DNA from: a virus
Length of the DNA: 59,314 nucleotides
Reading direction: 5' to 3' (one strand)
Virus record (IMG/VR): IMGVR_UViG_3300008267_000206
Span: 1 to 59,314 of that record
This document shows positions 39,077 through 49,400 of the stretch, piece after piece. The number at the start of each line of letters is the position of its first letter. Within the stretch, counting starts at the first letter, position 1. Made by a program: the position numbers and the translations under genes. The notes beneath the pieces were generated by a model, which saw nothing but the letters and a program-made list of their open reading frames with translations, was not told where the DNA came from and ran no database searches.

Positions 39077-41212
39077 TTATAGGAATAAATCATTAAAATT
39101 ATTACCTTTATTCATTAAACTTTTAAATGAAACATTTTTAGTTTTACCACCCATTAACATTATTTCTACAGGACATTCTCCCTCAGTAACAATTACACTA
39201 CCTGAAAGTCCTACAACTATCCAATTATTTAACGGTGGAAATTGTGAACCATTTTGAGATAAAACAAAATAAGTTCTAGAAGGATTAAATATTACTTCCC
39301 ATCTAGATGTTGAACTATTCCAAATTAAAGTATCTCCATTTGTTGATTCCCAAGATAATTTACCATTAACAACCACATCGGGTTGGAATTCTATAGATTC
39401 TGTAGTAGACCCTGTGCTCTGTATTGTAGTTATTGACATACAAAGAGTGTTTCCTGTTGGTTGTGGTGATATTGTAGTAGTAGTTGTTGTAGTCGGTCTT
39501 ACCGCCAATAATTCACAAATCGTTACCGCAGTAAAATCACCATAATAATCAGTTGTTGTTGCCGTGTAAGAACCTTCAACTAAATTAAATATGTCAGGAC
39601 CCAAATTACCATTACTCCAAATTATTTCATATGGAGATGTTCCTCCAGATATTGATAAAGATATTGATCCGTCAGCCGCTGAAGGTGATGTCGGATTTGT
39701 TGGTATACATTCAACGTCCATATCAAATACGGTTGTTGGTATACATTCATTACAAGTCGGTATTACATAGGGTATGGGGGTTGGTGTTGGAGTTGGCGGT
39801 AAAGTTGGTATTGGTCCACAAATCCTGGCCGAAACTATCATATTGTATGGTGCGATACAACAAGGAAACGAATTATATACGTCCCACGTCCCAAAAAAAG
39901 GACAGAAACCATTTTTCGCCCTACTTTCAGCAATAATTTGAAAAGTATTACTATTATAAAAAGCCCAAGTACCATCAAATCTAAAAAAAGTTATTCCATT
40001 AATAAATAAAGGATATCCATTTATTGTTCCTGAAGGAGTCGCATTGAACCCATATGGACGCGGTACTTCTCCTCCACAAATTATTGATACATTGATACAT
40101 CCACATATGTTTAAAGAACCGCAAATATTTGAACAAGATTTGTTGCTTTCAGTAATTAAAGTTAACGGTTCGCTACTTACGGGTTTATCAAACGCGCAAA
40201 CCTCCATAACATCTCCCACATATAAAAAAACTTTTTTCTCATCATCATTTAAATAATCATAAAAAGTGATTATTTCGTAATCAGTTGTTGCGGTAATTGT
40301 CCAACATTTTTTAATATTAAAATTTGGATAACAATCATAGGTTGTTATATTAAAATCTTCGTAATATGGGTCGTATATTGTCCAATTATCTAATCCGTTA
40401 CCTGTTGGTGGGCAAATACCGGTGTCGGCTGATTCGGCAATTATGGTGTTTGGTAAGTAATTATTTGATGGTGTCAGAGCAAATAACCATTTTCCGTCCG
40501 ACCAATAAATTATATACTCATCTCCACCATAATTAGTCGTCCAAAAAGTTTTGCCATTTTGAGTTCCCCCAACAACAAAACCCATATCATCACCATCAAG
40601 GGTTAAAATTAGACATTCACATCCGTCTATCTCTCTACATTCAATAAAACAAGAATTTAAAGTTTCCGAACTATAAAAATCTGAAGTAGTTCCTGGTATT
40701 CTTCCTGGTGTCCCTTTCAAACAAAAAGACATAGTTTCGCCAGATTTTAATCTAACGTATTTTAAATCATTATCACAATTATAATATTCTATAGTATAGT
40801 CATTACTACCACTAAAAAACCAACAATTACAATTTTCACAACTATAAAAATCCGCATAAGGATTACAATTATAAACTTCAGTAATATTTAAAATTTCTGA
40901 AGGCGGTTCTGTCTCATCTAAACAATAATTAAAATTGCTATTATTAATTAACTCCCAATCGCCAATTGTCGTATCACAAGGTGATAATGGTTGTGTTGTT
41001 GTTTTATAAATAATAGTTGATAAATCACCTTCTTCAATTAAGCACCACTCAGAATTTGGCGAACCCGAAAATAATAAACGATAATTTTTAGACCCTATAT
41101 TACCAATATAAATAGATTCTCCGTTAAATATTTCAATCCCCTTTGAAAAAACTAAATCAAACGTTGAGTCATCGGAGCATTTGAATGTAAAACTTACGCA
41201 TTCACAAGACAT
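39077..41212 (-). CDS. Cys-rich repeat adhesin with SprB-like domain
   Basis: A 711-residue protein made of repeated Cys-containing units of about 150-190 residues (CECVSFTFKC, CECLILTLDG, CGCINVSIIC as starts; each has a Gly/Tyr/Trp centre and a Gly-x-Cys-Pro end). Pro/Thr linkers follow (PTLPPTPTPTPIPY, near 455). An SprB-type repeat lies at about 485-550 (ISGGTSPYEIIWSNGNLG, LVEGSYTATTTDYYG), then TTTTTTISPQPTG. A last unit related to the N-terminus of the 755-residue protein ends it. It is probably a surface-exposed tail adhesin. The ATATTTATGA motif lies upstream, suggesting late expression. Confidence 0.65.
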   Translation of the reverse strand: MSCECVSFTFKCSDDSTFDLVFSKGIEIFNGESIYIGNIGSKNYRLLFSGSPNSEWCLIEEGDLSTIIYKTTTQPLSPCDTTIGDWELINNSNFNYCLDETEPPSEILNITEVYNCNPYADFYSCENCNCWFFSGSNDYTIEYYNCDNDLKYVRLKSGETMSFCLKGTPGRIPGTTSDFYSSETLNSCFIECREIDGCECLILTLDGDDMGFVVGGTQNGKTFWTTNYGGDEYIIYWSDGKWLFALTPSNNYLPNTIIAESADTGICPPTGNGLDNWTIYDPYYEDFNITTYDCYPNFNIKKCWTITATTDYEIITFYDYLNDDEKKVFLYVGDVMEVCAFDKPVSSEPLTLITESNKSCSNICGSLNICGCINVSIICGGEVPRPYGFNATPSGTINGYPLFINGITFFRFDGTWAFYNSNTFQIIAESRAKNGFCPFFGTWDVYNSFPCCIAPYNMIVSARICGPIPTLPPTPTPTPIPYVIPTCNECIPTTVFDMDVECIPTNPTSPSAADGSISLSISGGTSPYEIIWSNGNLGPDIFNLVEGSYTATTTDYYGDFTAVTICELLAVRPTTTTTTTISPQPTGNTLCMSITTIQSTGSTTESIEFQPDVVVNGKLSWESTNGDTLIWNSSTSRWEVIFNPSRTYFVLSQNGSQFPPLNNWIVVGLSGSVIVTEGECPVEIMLMGGKTKNVSFKSLMNKGNNFNDLFL

Positions 41213-41227
41213 ATCTTAATTATTTAT

Positions 41228-41237
41228 TCATAAATAT
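41228..41237 (-). promoter_or_regulatory. ATATTTATGA motif upstream of 711-aa gene
   Basis: A minus-strand copy 15 nt before the ATG at 41212, in the gap behind the glycosyltransferase gene. It has G at the variable ninth position. Confidence 0.45.
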
Positions 41238-42215
41238 TTAGTTTTCATTTTTAATTATGTTTTTCATAATTTCAATATACTTTATTGTTGAACTATTTTT
41301 GTCCACGTAATCGAAATGATTTATATTCTGTTTTAATTTATCCAATGGATTAACATTTATATATTCACCTTTATAAAATTTTCTACCTTTTAGGTCTTGT
41401 GTTACTCCCGCCATATGTAGAATTGGTTTTTTTTCATAGGTTCTAATATCATCGGTCGCCCAAGAAAAATCAAGTTCATCTGTTATTTTAGTTTCAATTC
41501 CAAGTAACCATATATTCCATAAAACCGCCCACATATCTGATGTCCACATTTGTATTTCCCCTGGAGAAATTGGGTGTTTTGCGTGATAATTTCTCATTTC
41601 AGAATATAAAACCAAACAATCTTTTAATACTTTATCCCAAAATGTGTGGTCAATATTTTTCATAAGATATTGAGCGCCTCCAGAATTATTCTGATTACGT
41701 TTAATACAATCGACATCAAGACCGATTACATTTACCATCACCCTCATCAATTCATTATCTTTACTTGACGGATGTTTTGATTCATATCTCTTACAACATC
41801 CCTCAATATAATCGTGACCTATATATCCTATGGTATCTGATAGGTAAATAAAATCATCTTTTGATAACTTATCAAAATCGGGTAATTCTCTGAACACAAT
41901 ATCTGAATCGTGATAAAAATAAAATTTAGATAGTTGTGGGTTATCTTTTAACCAACTAGATAAAATCATTGGTCTTAAACTAGGTATATAGGTTTTGTCT
42001 GTTCTAATATCGGTATAATGATGAACATTTACACCTAATTTTTTAATCTCTAAAGATTCTTTACTCGGTTCTTTTCTATTAACCAACGCAAATAAAACGT
42101 GTATGTTTTCAGGTTTAATACCTTTCTCAATAAAATTATGGCAATAAACTTTTGTTTGCCAATGAAAATAAGGCACGTCTGGTTGTGCAGAAACAAATAC
42201 TAATTCATTATTCAT
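41238..42215 (-). CDS. Glycosyltransferase (DxD type, Ser/Hyp galactosyltransferase-like)
   Basis: A 325-residue GT-A-fold enzyme. ELVFVSAQPDVPYFHWQTKV starts the nucleotide-binding fold. YFYHDSDIVFRE holds the Asp-x-Asp metal motif (Asp103, Asp105). NSGGAQYLMKNID and SDMWAVLWNIWLLG form the acceptor side, and ILHMAGVT supplies a C-terminal His. By eye this pattern is nearest to eukaryotic peptidyl Ser/Hyp glycosyltransferases (the HPAT/SERGT group), a family assignment from memory. It is set among genes for Thr-rich tail proteins, so modification of those is a reasonable inference; modification of host surface glycans is an alternative. Confidence 0.75.
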   Translation of the reverse strand: MNNELVFVSAQPDVPYFHWQTKVYCHNFIEKGIKPENIHVLFALVNRKEPSKESLEIKKLGVNVHHYTDIRTDKTYIPSLRPMILSSWLKDNPQLSKFYFYHDSDIVFRELPDFDKLSKDDFIYLSDTIGYIGHDYIEGCCKRYESKHPSSKDNELMRVMVNVIGLDVDCIKRNQNNSGGAQYLMKNIDHTFWDKVLKDCLVLYSEMRNYHAKHPISPGEIQMWTSDMWAVLWNIWLLGIETKITDELDFSWATDDIRTYEKKPILHMAGVTQDLKGRKFYKGEYINVNPLDKLKQNINHFDYVDKNSSTIKYIEIMKNIIKNEN

Positions 42216-42235
42216 AAATTAAATATATGAATAAA

Positions 42236-42316
42236 TTAAGAACAATAAAGTATTTCAAAATTTTCACACTCAGAACATATAATTCTTAATAAAATTACAG
42301 GAATAAAGATATTTTT
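42236..42316 (-). pseudogene. Decayed copy of a tail-domain C-terminus, in frame after stop
   Basis: Directly behind the TAA of the gene at 42317 the same frame continues for 26 codons to a second TAA. It encodes KNIFIPVILLRIICSECENF and EILYCS, nearly the same as residues about 50-75 of that gene's own N-terminal domain (YIYAPAILLKIVCSECENF, KVLYC). Nucleotide similarity is also obvious between 42240-42310 and 43050-43125. It has no start codon or N-terminal half, so it is a remnant. Confidence 0.8.
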
Positions 42317-43267
42317 TTATATATTAAAGTGGGTATTGACACAATTTGGGGATTGTGATGTTCCGTCAGCCCATTTAGAACCCCCAAGATAGTTTTGAAA
42401 TGTTATCGAATATGGCGGGTTTTTATCTATCAGATAAACATCACCACTTAAATTATTTACAATATAAATGTTACCGTTATCTTGAAATAATCCCCAAGCC
42501 CTATCTACCGGTGGTGTGACCAATATATCAAGTTCTTTATTTCCTGTTAAGTAGTCATATTGTATAATATAACAATTATAAATTGGAGCTCTTAATACCG
42601 AAACTATTAATTTTCCTGTCGTTGTGTATAATATATCGCCAGATACAAAATCTCCAACATCTAAGTCAAATTTATTTGTTATTGTTGCAGATGGTGTAGA
42701 AATATCAATTTCAACAATTTTATTTGGTGTTGTCGTAGAGTCCGAACTGATTAAGGTTAGATTTGTTAAGTCCTTAGCGCACAATCCGCTCCCAATTTGT
42801 ATGGGTAACGGTATATCTCTATTAAATGTGGCTAACCAAGGATTAAAAGTTATGTCCCACTCCCTAATATACATATTTGGAAAACTACTATAACGATATA
42901 ACCATAATTTGTTCGGAGTATTAGCAATGTCTTGACTACTAAAAGATGATGATACAATTAAATTTGTTGAGGTATTATTTGTCACATCATACAAATATAT
43001 TAAACCATCCCAAGAATAAATAACATCACAATCATTGTTAATTGGTTGATTACAATAAAGTACTTTAAAATTTTCGCACTCAGAACACACAATTTTTAGT
43101 AAAATTGCCGGAGCATAAATATATTGTGAGGGTAAATTAAATGAGATTGGAAATGTTGGTGTGGTTATTTGACCTATTTCAATACATTCAGTATTGTATA
43201 TGGTGCAAACATAAACACTACAAGGAAATGAATCTCCCGATACGTTATTTATTTCAACTGATGTCAT
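42317..43267 (-). CDS. Tail-associated protein with N-terminal beta domain and propeller-like body
   Basis: A 316-residue protein. The first 75 residues (INNVSGDSFPCSVYVC ... LLKIVCSECENF) are homologous to the stand-alone 74-residue protein at 33448. Residues about 85-316 contain repeated strand units (DGLIYLYDVTNNTSTNLIVS, GKLIVSVLRAPIYNCYIIQY, GNIYIVNNLSGDVYLIDK) spaced like the blades of a beta-propeller. No catalytic motif. It overlaps nothing but starts 3 nt after the large SprB-repeat gene, so it is co-transcribed. The domain arrangement suggests recent module shuffling. Confidence 0.65.
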   Translation of the reverse strand: MTSVEINNVSGDSFPCSVYVCTIYNTECIEIGQITTPTFPISFNLPSQYIYAPAILLKIVCSECENFKVLYCNQPINNDCDVIYSWDGLIYLYDVTNNTSTNLIVSSSFSSQDIANTPNKLWLYRYSSFPNMYIREWDITFNPWLATFNRDIPLPIQIGSGLCAKDLTNLTLISSDSTTTPNKIVEIDISTPSATITNKFDLDVGDFVSGDILYTTTGKLIVSVLRAPIYNCYIIQYDYLTGNKELDILVTPPVDRAWGLFQDNGNIYIVNNLSGDVYLIDKNPPYSITFQNYLGGSKWADGTSQSPNCVNTHFNI

Positions 43268-43270
43268 TTT

Positions 43271-46200
43271 TTAACATTCACTACAATCGTCATATATTTC
43301 CCCTTCTTCCCATATTATTGTTGCGGTTGATGTAACGGCAGATATCACTTCATAACAATTGTAATCGGTATCCGCAATTATCTTACCATCAACTTCATAC
43401 TGATCATCAATAGTTACAACTTCAGTATTTGGTGTAATACCGCTAACCATACACTCACCTAAACCTGAATCATAATAACTATAAATTTTTAAATCAGGAC
43501 TATCCCCAGATAAGTCAATAATTCTGTTATACCAATCTAAAAGACCTGTTCCTGTGAAAGGTCCGTTACAATTAGGTAAATAACTATTACTATCTATAGT
43601 CGTATTTGTTATTAATGTTGATAAAGGATATGTTAAGTCGGAACAACAATTATCAGGGTAATACATCACATCACTCATTTGGTCATAAAAATATACTCCC
43701 AATGTAGAATCGCATTTTTCTATAATATATATGTATAATCCTTCAATATCAAATAAAGATACGACCCCTTTATTACCATAAGTTTGGGTTTGTAATTCCC
43801 AATTATCGTCAAAAGTTAAACCACTTAAACAATATTTAGTCCTTATGTAATTTATGGTTGAATCGATAACTACACTGGTTGAGAAGCAGTCTAATGGTAT
43901 TGCATCTGAAAAATCAGTATCAGCACCTCCTCCCGGTAATTCCCAAAGTTGTAATTCAGGACAACAATTCTGAACTAAGTAATTTGTTGCACAAGCGTAA
44001 CAAGAAATTAAATATTTTATCACCATATTAATTATTACTTGTGCACCTCCCAAATTAGCGGAAATGTTTTCACAATCAGTTTTGACCTCAATAGTATTAT
44101 TTTCAGGGTCTATAATTACGGTATCAATACCATCATAACTTATTAATAATTCCGTAATTGCAGAATACCATAATTCATTGCTTGGGTAATCAGTTACACT
44201 ATCGCCAGTGAAAATATATTTTTCTTTAATGATTCCGTTAATATTAGTTTGTGCGATGAAAATGGTTTCATTAATAATACAATCTGTATCCGCAAATGTT
44301 AAATCATTAAATCCTTCTAACAATAAAGATTTAGGTCCTTTAACTAAGACAAATCCATTATTATCAAAATTAGAATCACAAATAGAAAATACTTCATATT
44401 GTTCAACATTATTCAAACCATTTACAAAAATAACTTCTGTTTTATTACAACCAATACTATCAGTTACTTCTAATGAATAAGTCCCAGCGGTCAAATTTGT
44501 CACCGTAATTCCTGTTTGACCATTAACATTAGGACTCCAATCTAAAGTAAATGGAGGCGTCCCTTCTGTAATAAAGGCGGTTATTGTTCCGTTACCACCT
44601 AAATCCGCAGGTGTTGATACTAAATTGAAGTCTATAGAACTTGTTGATAGTATACTAAAATTAACATTTTGTCCGCAATTAGTTGAGTCGGTTACGGTTG
44701 CCGAATAGTTACCGGGTGTTAAACCTGTAAATGTATAGCTAAGTCCTGTAAAAATTGCGAATTGGTCATTTATTTCATAGGTATATGGTTGTGTTCCTCC
44801 GGTACTAATATTTAATGTAACTTCACCTTCTGAAGAATTACAAGCACTACCTACCGTTGTTGCACTTAATCCAAATTTACTAGTATTATTTATTGTAAAC
44901 GTACTATTATAAACACAAGTTCCAATTCCACTATCTTCAATTTCTATACTATATATACCCGATTTTAAACCTGAGAATGTAGCGTTGGGTGTGGTCATTG
45001 AAGTTTGATTGTATGTGTTTCCACTACTATCAGTTATTTTAAAATTGTATGGTGCCGTTCCTCCGACCAAAGAAATAACCACTTTACCCGAACTATCATT
45101 ACAAAAAGAATTTGTTGTGTTAAAACTAACTAATGTAAACGAATTTGGCGTCAATAATGTTATACTTTGAGTGAAAGTACATAACCCAGCGTCGGTAACC
45201 GTAACGGTAAAATTACCACTACCTAAACCTGTAAATGTATAACTTTGAGCAAAACTAATACCATTTACACCATTAGACCCTAAGTAACTATATGGTGGAG
45301 TTCCTCCAATAACATTTACCGTTATTTCACCATCACCAACAAAACAACTAGGTGGTGTTAAATCAAAAGAACCAAAACTTACGGGTTCAACATCAATTAC
45401 CGTTGCGCCTAATGTTTTAATACAACCGGTAGAATCTTCTACTTGGACGCTATAACTACCTGACGTTATTCCTGTAATATTCTGCGTTGTTTCTCCGTTA
45501 CTCCACAGATAGGTATATGGTGGTGTTCCGGTTAAACCTGTAATATATATTGCACCAGCGTTATCTACAGAACATCCGGCATTATTTACAACATAAAAAC
45601 CATAATCAACGGTTATAGAACTTTTTACCAAAAACGTGGCACTTTGTCCTGTACAACCCCCTCCATCATCACCAATCACATAATAATAACCTCCCTCAAC
45701 GTCATTAAAAACGTATGTGTCAGATATTAGTGTTCCGGAAGTAACATATGTTCCATCTTGTTCGTATAGACTAAATGTTGCCAATCCGTAGTAATTTGAG
45801 GTTTCCGCGGTAATCGCACCATTTGGTAAATCACATAAAGTATCTCTAATACCTGTTATTGAAACGCTAGTTCCGCTAGAAATGTAGATATCGATAGTGT
45901 AAACGTTATTTATTGGTAAACAACTATCTATTAAATTAATTGTGTAAGTTCCCGCATATAAATTTGTTTGAGTATAAGTTGTTACACCAATCCCTAAAGG
46001 TACAATATCGGAAGGTTGTAAAGAAATTACGGTTATTGTTATATCGTTAGCCGGAGTAGCTCCACCAACGTTAGTTCCTAAAATGGTTAGAATGTCACCG
46101 ACTTGGTAATTAGTTCCAGGTGTTGATAAATTTAAATTGTAAGTAGTATTTATTTTAGTTACGTTAAAACTCGCTAAAGTTCCTGACCCGCCATTAACCG

Positions 46201-46405
46201 GCACATTAGGATAGTAATTATTTGGTCCTGGAGGTACGACAGATCCAGTTCCAACAAATGTATAACCTGAAACACCTGTGCCAGGGTATAATTCTTGTAT
46301 TGAGTAGTCGGGAGCACTCCCATAAATTTCTATTGTATATGCCCCTAATCCGGCATTTCCGCAGTCACCTGTAACTGATAAATTATATGATAAAGCACAA
46401 GACAT
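43271..46405 (-). CDS. Large tail adhesin with tandem SprB-type repeats
   Basis: A 1044-residue protein. An N-terminal part (1-185) is followed by about five SprB-like repeats of about 70-80 residues between 270 and 655. Examples are GLTGTPPYTYLWSNGETTQN, VIGGTPPYSYLGSNG, LVGGTAPYNFKITDSSGN, STGGTQPYTYEIND and ITEGTPPFTLDWSPNVNG; each ends in a Gly-x-Tyr/Phe-x-Val-x-Val/Ile-x-Asp segment. A divergent copy lies at 185-260. The C-terminal 350 residues are Cys-rich and unrecognised. The repeat is named after SprB, a flavobacterial gliding adhesin. It overlaps the upstream gene by one base (TAATG). Confidence 0.75.
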   Translation of the reverse strand: MSCALSYNLSVTGDCGNAGLGAYTIEIYGSAPDYSIQELYPGTGVSGYTFVGTGSVVPPGPNNYYPNVPVNGGSGTLASFNVTKINTTYNLNLSTPGTNYQVGDILTILGTNVGGATPANDITITVISLQPSDIVPLGIGVTTYTQTNLYAGTYTINLIDSCLPINNVYTIDIYISSGTSVSITGIRDTLCDLPNGAITAETSNYYGLATFSLYEQDGTYVTSGTLISDTYVFNDVEGGYYYVIGDDGGGCTGQSATFLVKSSITVDYGFYVVNNAGCSVDNAGAIYITGLTGTPPYTYLWSNGETTQNITGITSGSYSVQVEDSTGCIKTLGATVIDVEPVSFGSFDLTPPSCFVGDGEITVNVIGGTPPYSYLGSNGVNGISFAQSYTFTGLGSGNFTVTVTDAGLCTFTQSITLLTPNSFTLVSFNTTNSFCNDSSGKVVISLVGGTAPYNFKITDSSGNTYNQTSMTTPNATFSGLKSGIYSIEIEDSGIGTCVYNSTFTINNTSKFGLSATTVGSACNSSEGEVTLNISTGGTQPYTYEINDQFAIFTGLSYTFTGLTPGNYSATVTDSTNCGQNVNFSILSTSSIDFNLVSTPADLGGNGTITAFITEGTPPFTLDWSPNVNGQTGITVTNLTAGTYSLEVTDSIGCNKTEVIFVNGLNNVEQYEVFSICDSNFDNNGFVLVKGPKSLLLEGFNDLTFADTDCIINETIFIAQTNINGIIKEKYIFTGDSVTDYPSNELWYSAITELLISYDGIDTVIIDPENNTIEVKTDCENISANLGGAQVIINMVIKYLISCYACATNYLVQNCCPELQLWELPGGGADTDFSDAIPLDCFSTSVVIDSTINYIRTKYCLSGLTFDDNWELQTQTYGNKGVVSLFDIEGLYIYIIEKCDSTLGVYFYDQMSDVMYYPDNCCSDLTYPLSTLITNTTIDSNSYLPNCNGPFTGTGLLDWYNRIIDLSGDSPDLKIYSYYDSGLGECMVSGITPNTEVVTIDDQYEVDGKIIADTDYNCYEVISAVTSTATIIWEEGEIYDDCSEC

Positions 46406-49400
46406 TAATTATTACAATCTATATTAAATTTTATTCCTATATTTATTTTAAAATTGATTTCTAAATCAGACACCGAACAAACTTGATTATATACTATAAC
46501 GGTATCGTCATTTGTTAAAATATAACCATAACCGTAACCATCTAAAGAGTCTAAACCATTCATTAATGCGGTTTTCCATTGTAAATCAGTTGGTGTACTT
46601 AATCCTACTAAATTTAACCCCGCTCCCGTAAAAAAAGATTCACTTACTAAGATATTGTTATCAACTCTTAAATCAACAAACCAAATACTTGATAGCGAAT
46701 TAACCGCACAATCATTAAGTTCGTAACCATTGGTCGTTAAATAATTGTTTAGAGTTATACTTAAAACGTTATCAAATGATTGGACACTAGGATTTCCAAC
46801 CCAAGGATAGACTCCACATTCTACGGACTCTACCGGACAATCTTTCGCAAATACATTTGTTTTAAATGAACAAGGTTCGCAAGGAACCGGAACTAAAGCG
46901 CAACCTCTTTGTCTTCTCCATCCAAATTTTTGTCTGTGAAAAGCCGAATTCTCGTATCTAACCCCTGTGTTCCATATTGTACTCGCAGGAACCATTTGTT
47001 CTACTAATCTTATCCAATAATCACCTATACCATTAACGTATTCGGTCATAGTTTTATAATTAAAATTATTGTTTTCAATACTCACATTTTCTTCAGATTG
47101 TAAATACCTCCAATAGATAGACTCTAATGTAGGGTATCCCATAGTTTTACCGTTTGTTGAATATTGCCTATCCCTCACATTAATCATATTTCTCCAAAAA
47201 GTTTGAGCGAATTCAAAAAATGTTTTTTGTTTTGGTTGTGGATTAATTACCGTATTGTCAATTGGCTTATATGGATATAAATTACCACTATTAAATGGTA
47301 ATGTCATTAAATTACTAAATTGTAAAGGCATTGATGTTGCCGGTGAGAAATCTAATCCTGAATTTGGTATTGGGTAATTAAATTCTCTAGACATATACCA
47401 AATATCGTATATTATCCCTTGTGATGGATTTAAAAATAAATCAACGTTTTTAACATTTAAAACTAATTTTTCATTTGCCGCGTAATATAAAGCGTCGTAA
47501 TTACCTCCAATATTTTTTCTATACCCAATTTCACTATCTGTCCAACTTTTATTATTATCAATTCTTTGATTTAAGAAAAACCCTAAGCTCATTGATGGGA
47601 ATTCCCTAAATCTATCTAAATAATCTTGACCATACTTATATGGTGATAATGATGTTTGATAATTAGTATTAGTTCCTGTGAATACACTATCGGTTAAATT
47701 TAATTCTTCCGGAGCCCTGTGTTTAGGTGTTTGTTCGAACCAACCGCTTCCTATTTGGAAAAAATAATCTTCAGTTTCGGCTGGAGCGGAAGGATAACCA
47801 TCTTCATCAATAGGGTAGTCTTCTAATCTAGCGTTTGAACTTTTAATTATGTTTTCTGTGGTAAACCCTGTATATTGAACTCCAAAAATTGTAAAAACTT
47901 CACTAGGGTTTAGGACAGGTAATTCTTGGACATACGTTCCTCCCGAAATTTTTGCGAACTGAGTCTCGAATTGTGCTAAATTTATTTTTTGATCCGCAAC
48001 ATACACATACTCATTAAACTCTACCAAAGCTTCGGGAGCGCCTATTAATTTCATTAACATTTCAATAGATTTCCTAGTCCCCTTAGATTTAAATAGATAT
48101 GCCGAATTTAATATTAAATTTCTATAAAATTGATAATTTAATTCGTCAGGTGTTTTTGGTATTGGTTCACCAGTAAATGATGATTTTTCTGAATTTTTCT
48201 GTCCAAAAACAGAACTTAAAAAATCATCAGATGATATTGGAGACATATTTGTCGACCAACCCAATGTTTGTCCTAAATTTTTAAGTAATTGTGAAGGAAT
48301 ATCATCTCTAACGTTGTAGTTAACGGAATTCATATATGCCAGAGCGTTTATGAATTTTTGAGTTTCATCAAAACTTCTACCATATATCTGTAACACTTTA
48401 TCCATTTTTTGTCCAATAGTGTCAAATTCTTTAAAAGCTCCAGTAGTTAAAAACCTTGAAATAATGTTTGTTCTGTAAGAATCGAACGATTCTGAAATTT
48501 CATTTAAACTAATTAAATAATCTTCGAATGAGTTTGATACTATATCTAAATTCCAACTTCCGTCTATAGGCCAAGTAACTCCTTGTTTTTGTATATAATA
48601 AACCCCATCTTCAGACTCTCTTGGAATATTAAAGTTAGCGGTATATAACGGATAAGATGTTCGATTAAGTAAGAAATTTTCAACCTCATCTAGTTCCTCA
48701 TTAAATACTTTATTAACTTCAAAGTCATTTGGTCTTATTATTATGTTTTCTATTACAAAAGTATTACCGGAGAAAGGATTACCTTCTATGAAAATTTTTA
48801 ACGCACCATTAGTTAATGATTGTGTTGGTATGATACTTTTAACCCTATAACCTTCACCATTAAAATATAATGAGTATTTTGCGTACTCAATGGTCATATT
48901 CCTCAAATAAGAAACCGGCATCTCTTTTAACTCCAAATTTCTTGTAGAATTTACCGTAAAATCAATTCCAAATGGATTTCTTATTCTCGAAATTTGTAAA
49001 GTAAAACTCGTTTCGTTTGTTGTTTGACTATAAACAATATCTTCAGCCGTACTACCTGTAGTATAATCTAAACCTAAAAATCTTGATTCGATTGCAGCGG
49101 GATAATTATTTATAATATTTGTTACAGATGTTGATATTCTTTTAACTAACGATCCGTAAGTCGTAAAATTAGTAACTTCAGATAAATCGAAATTTGGATA
49201 TACTTTAAAATTATTTTCCGCAATTATTTTTGATTGTTCTATATTTTGAATACCTAAACTATCTAAATTAAAAGGTTCTGAAAAAACACCTGTTATAAAA
49301 TTCCTATTTGTTTTTTCGGTTACTGATTGTGTGAATTCAAAATTACCTTGCGTAAGACCTCCACCTTGAACTAATTGTAGTCCAACTAAATTATCCGAAA

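Noticed and set aside
24500-41000. CRISPR array or tandem DNA repeats
   Set aside because: The repeated aca/tgt tracts encode Thr linkers and vary in length; there are no regular spacers or conserved direct repeats.
42236-43130. Diversity-generating retroelement (variable repeat/template repeat pair)
   Set aside because: The two similar segments differ by mixed substitutions rather than adenine-specific changes, the putative variable repeat lies outside the gene, and no reverse transcriptase gene is in the window.
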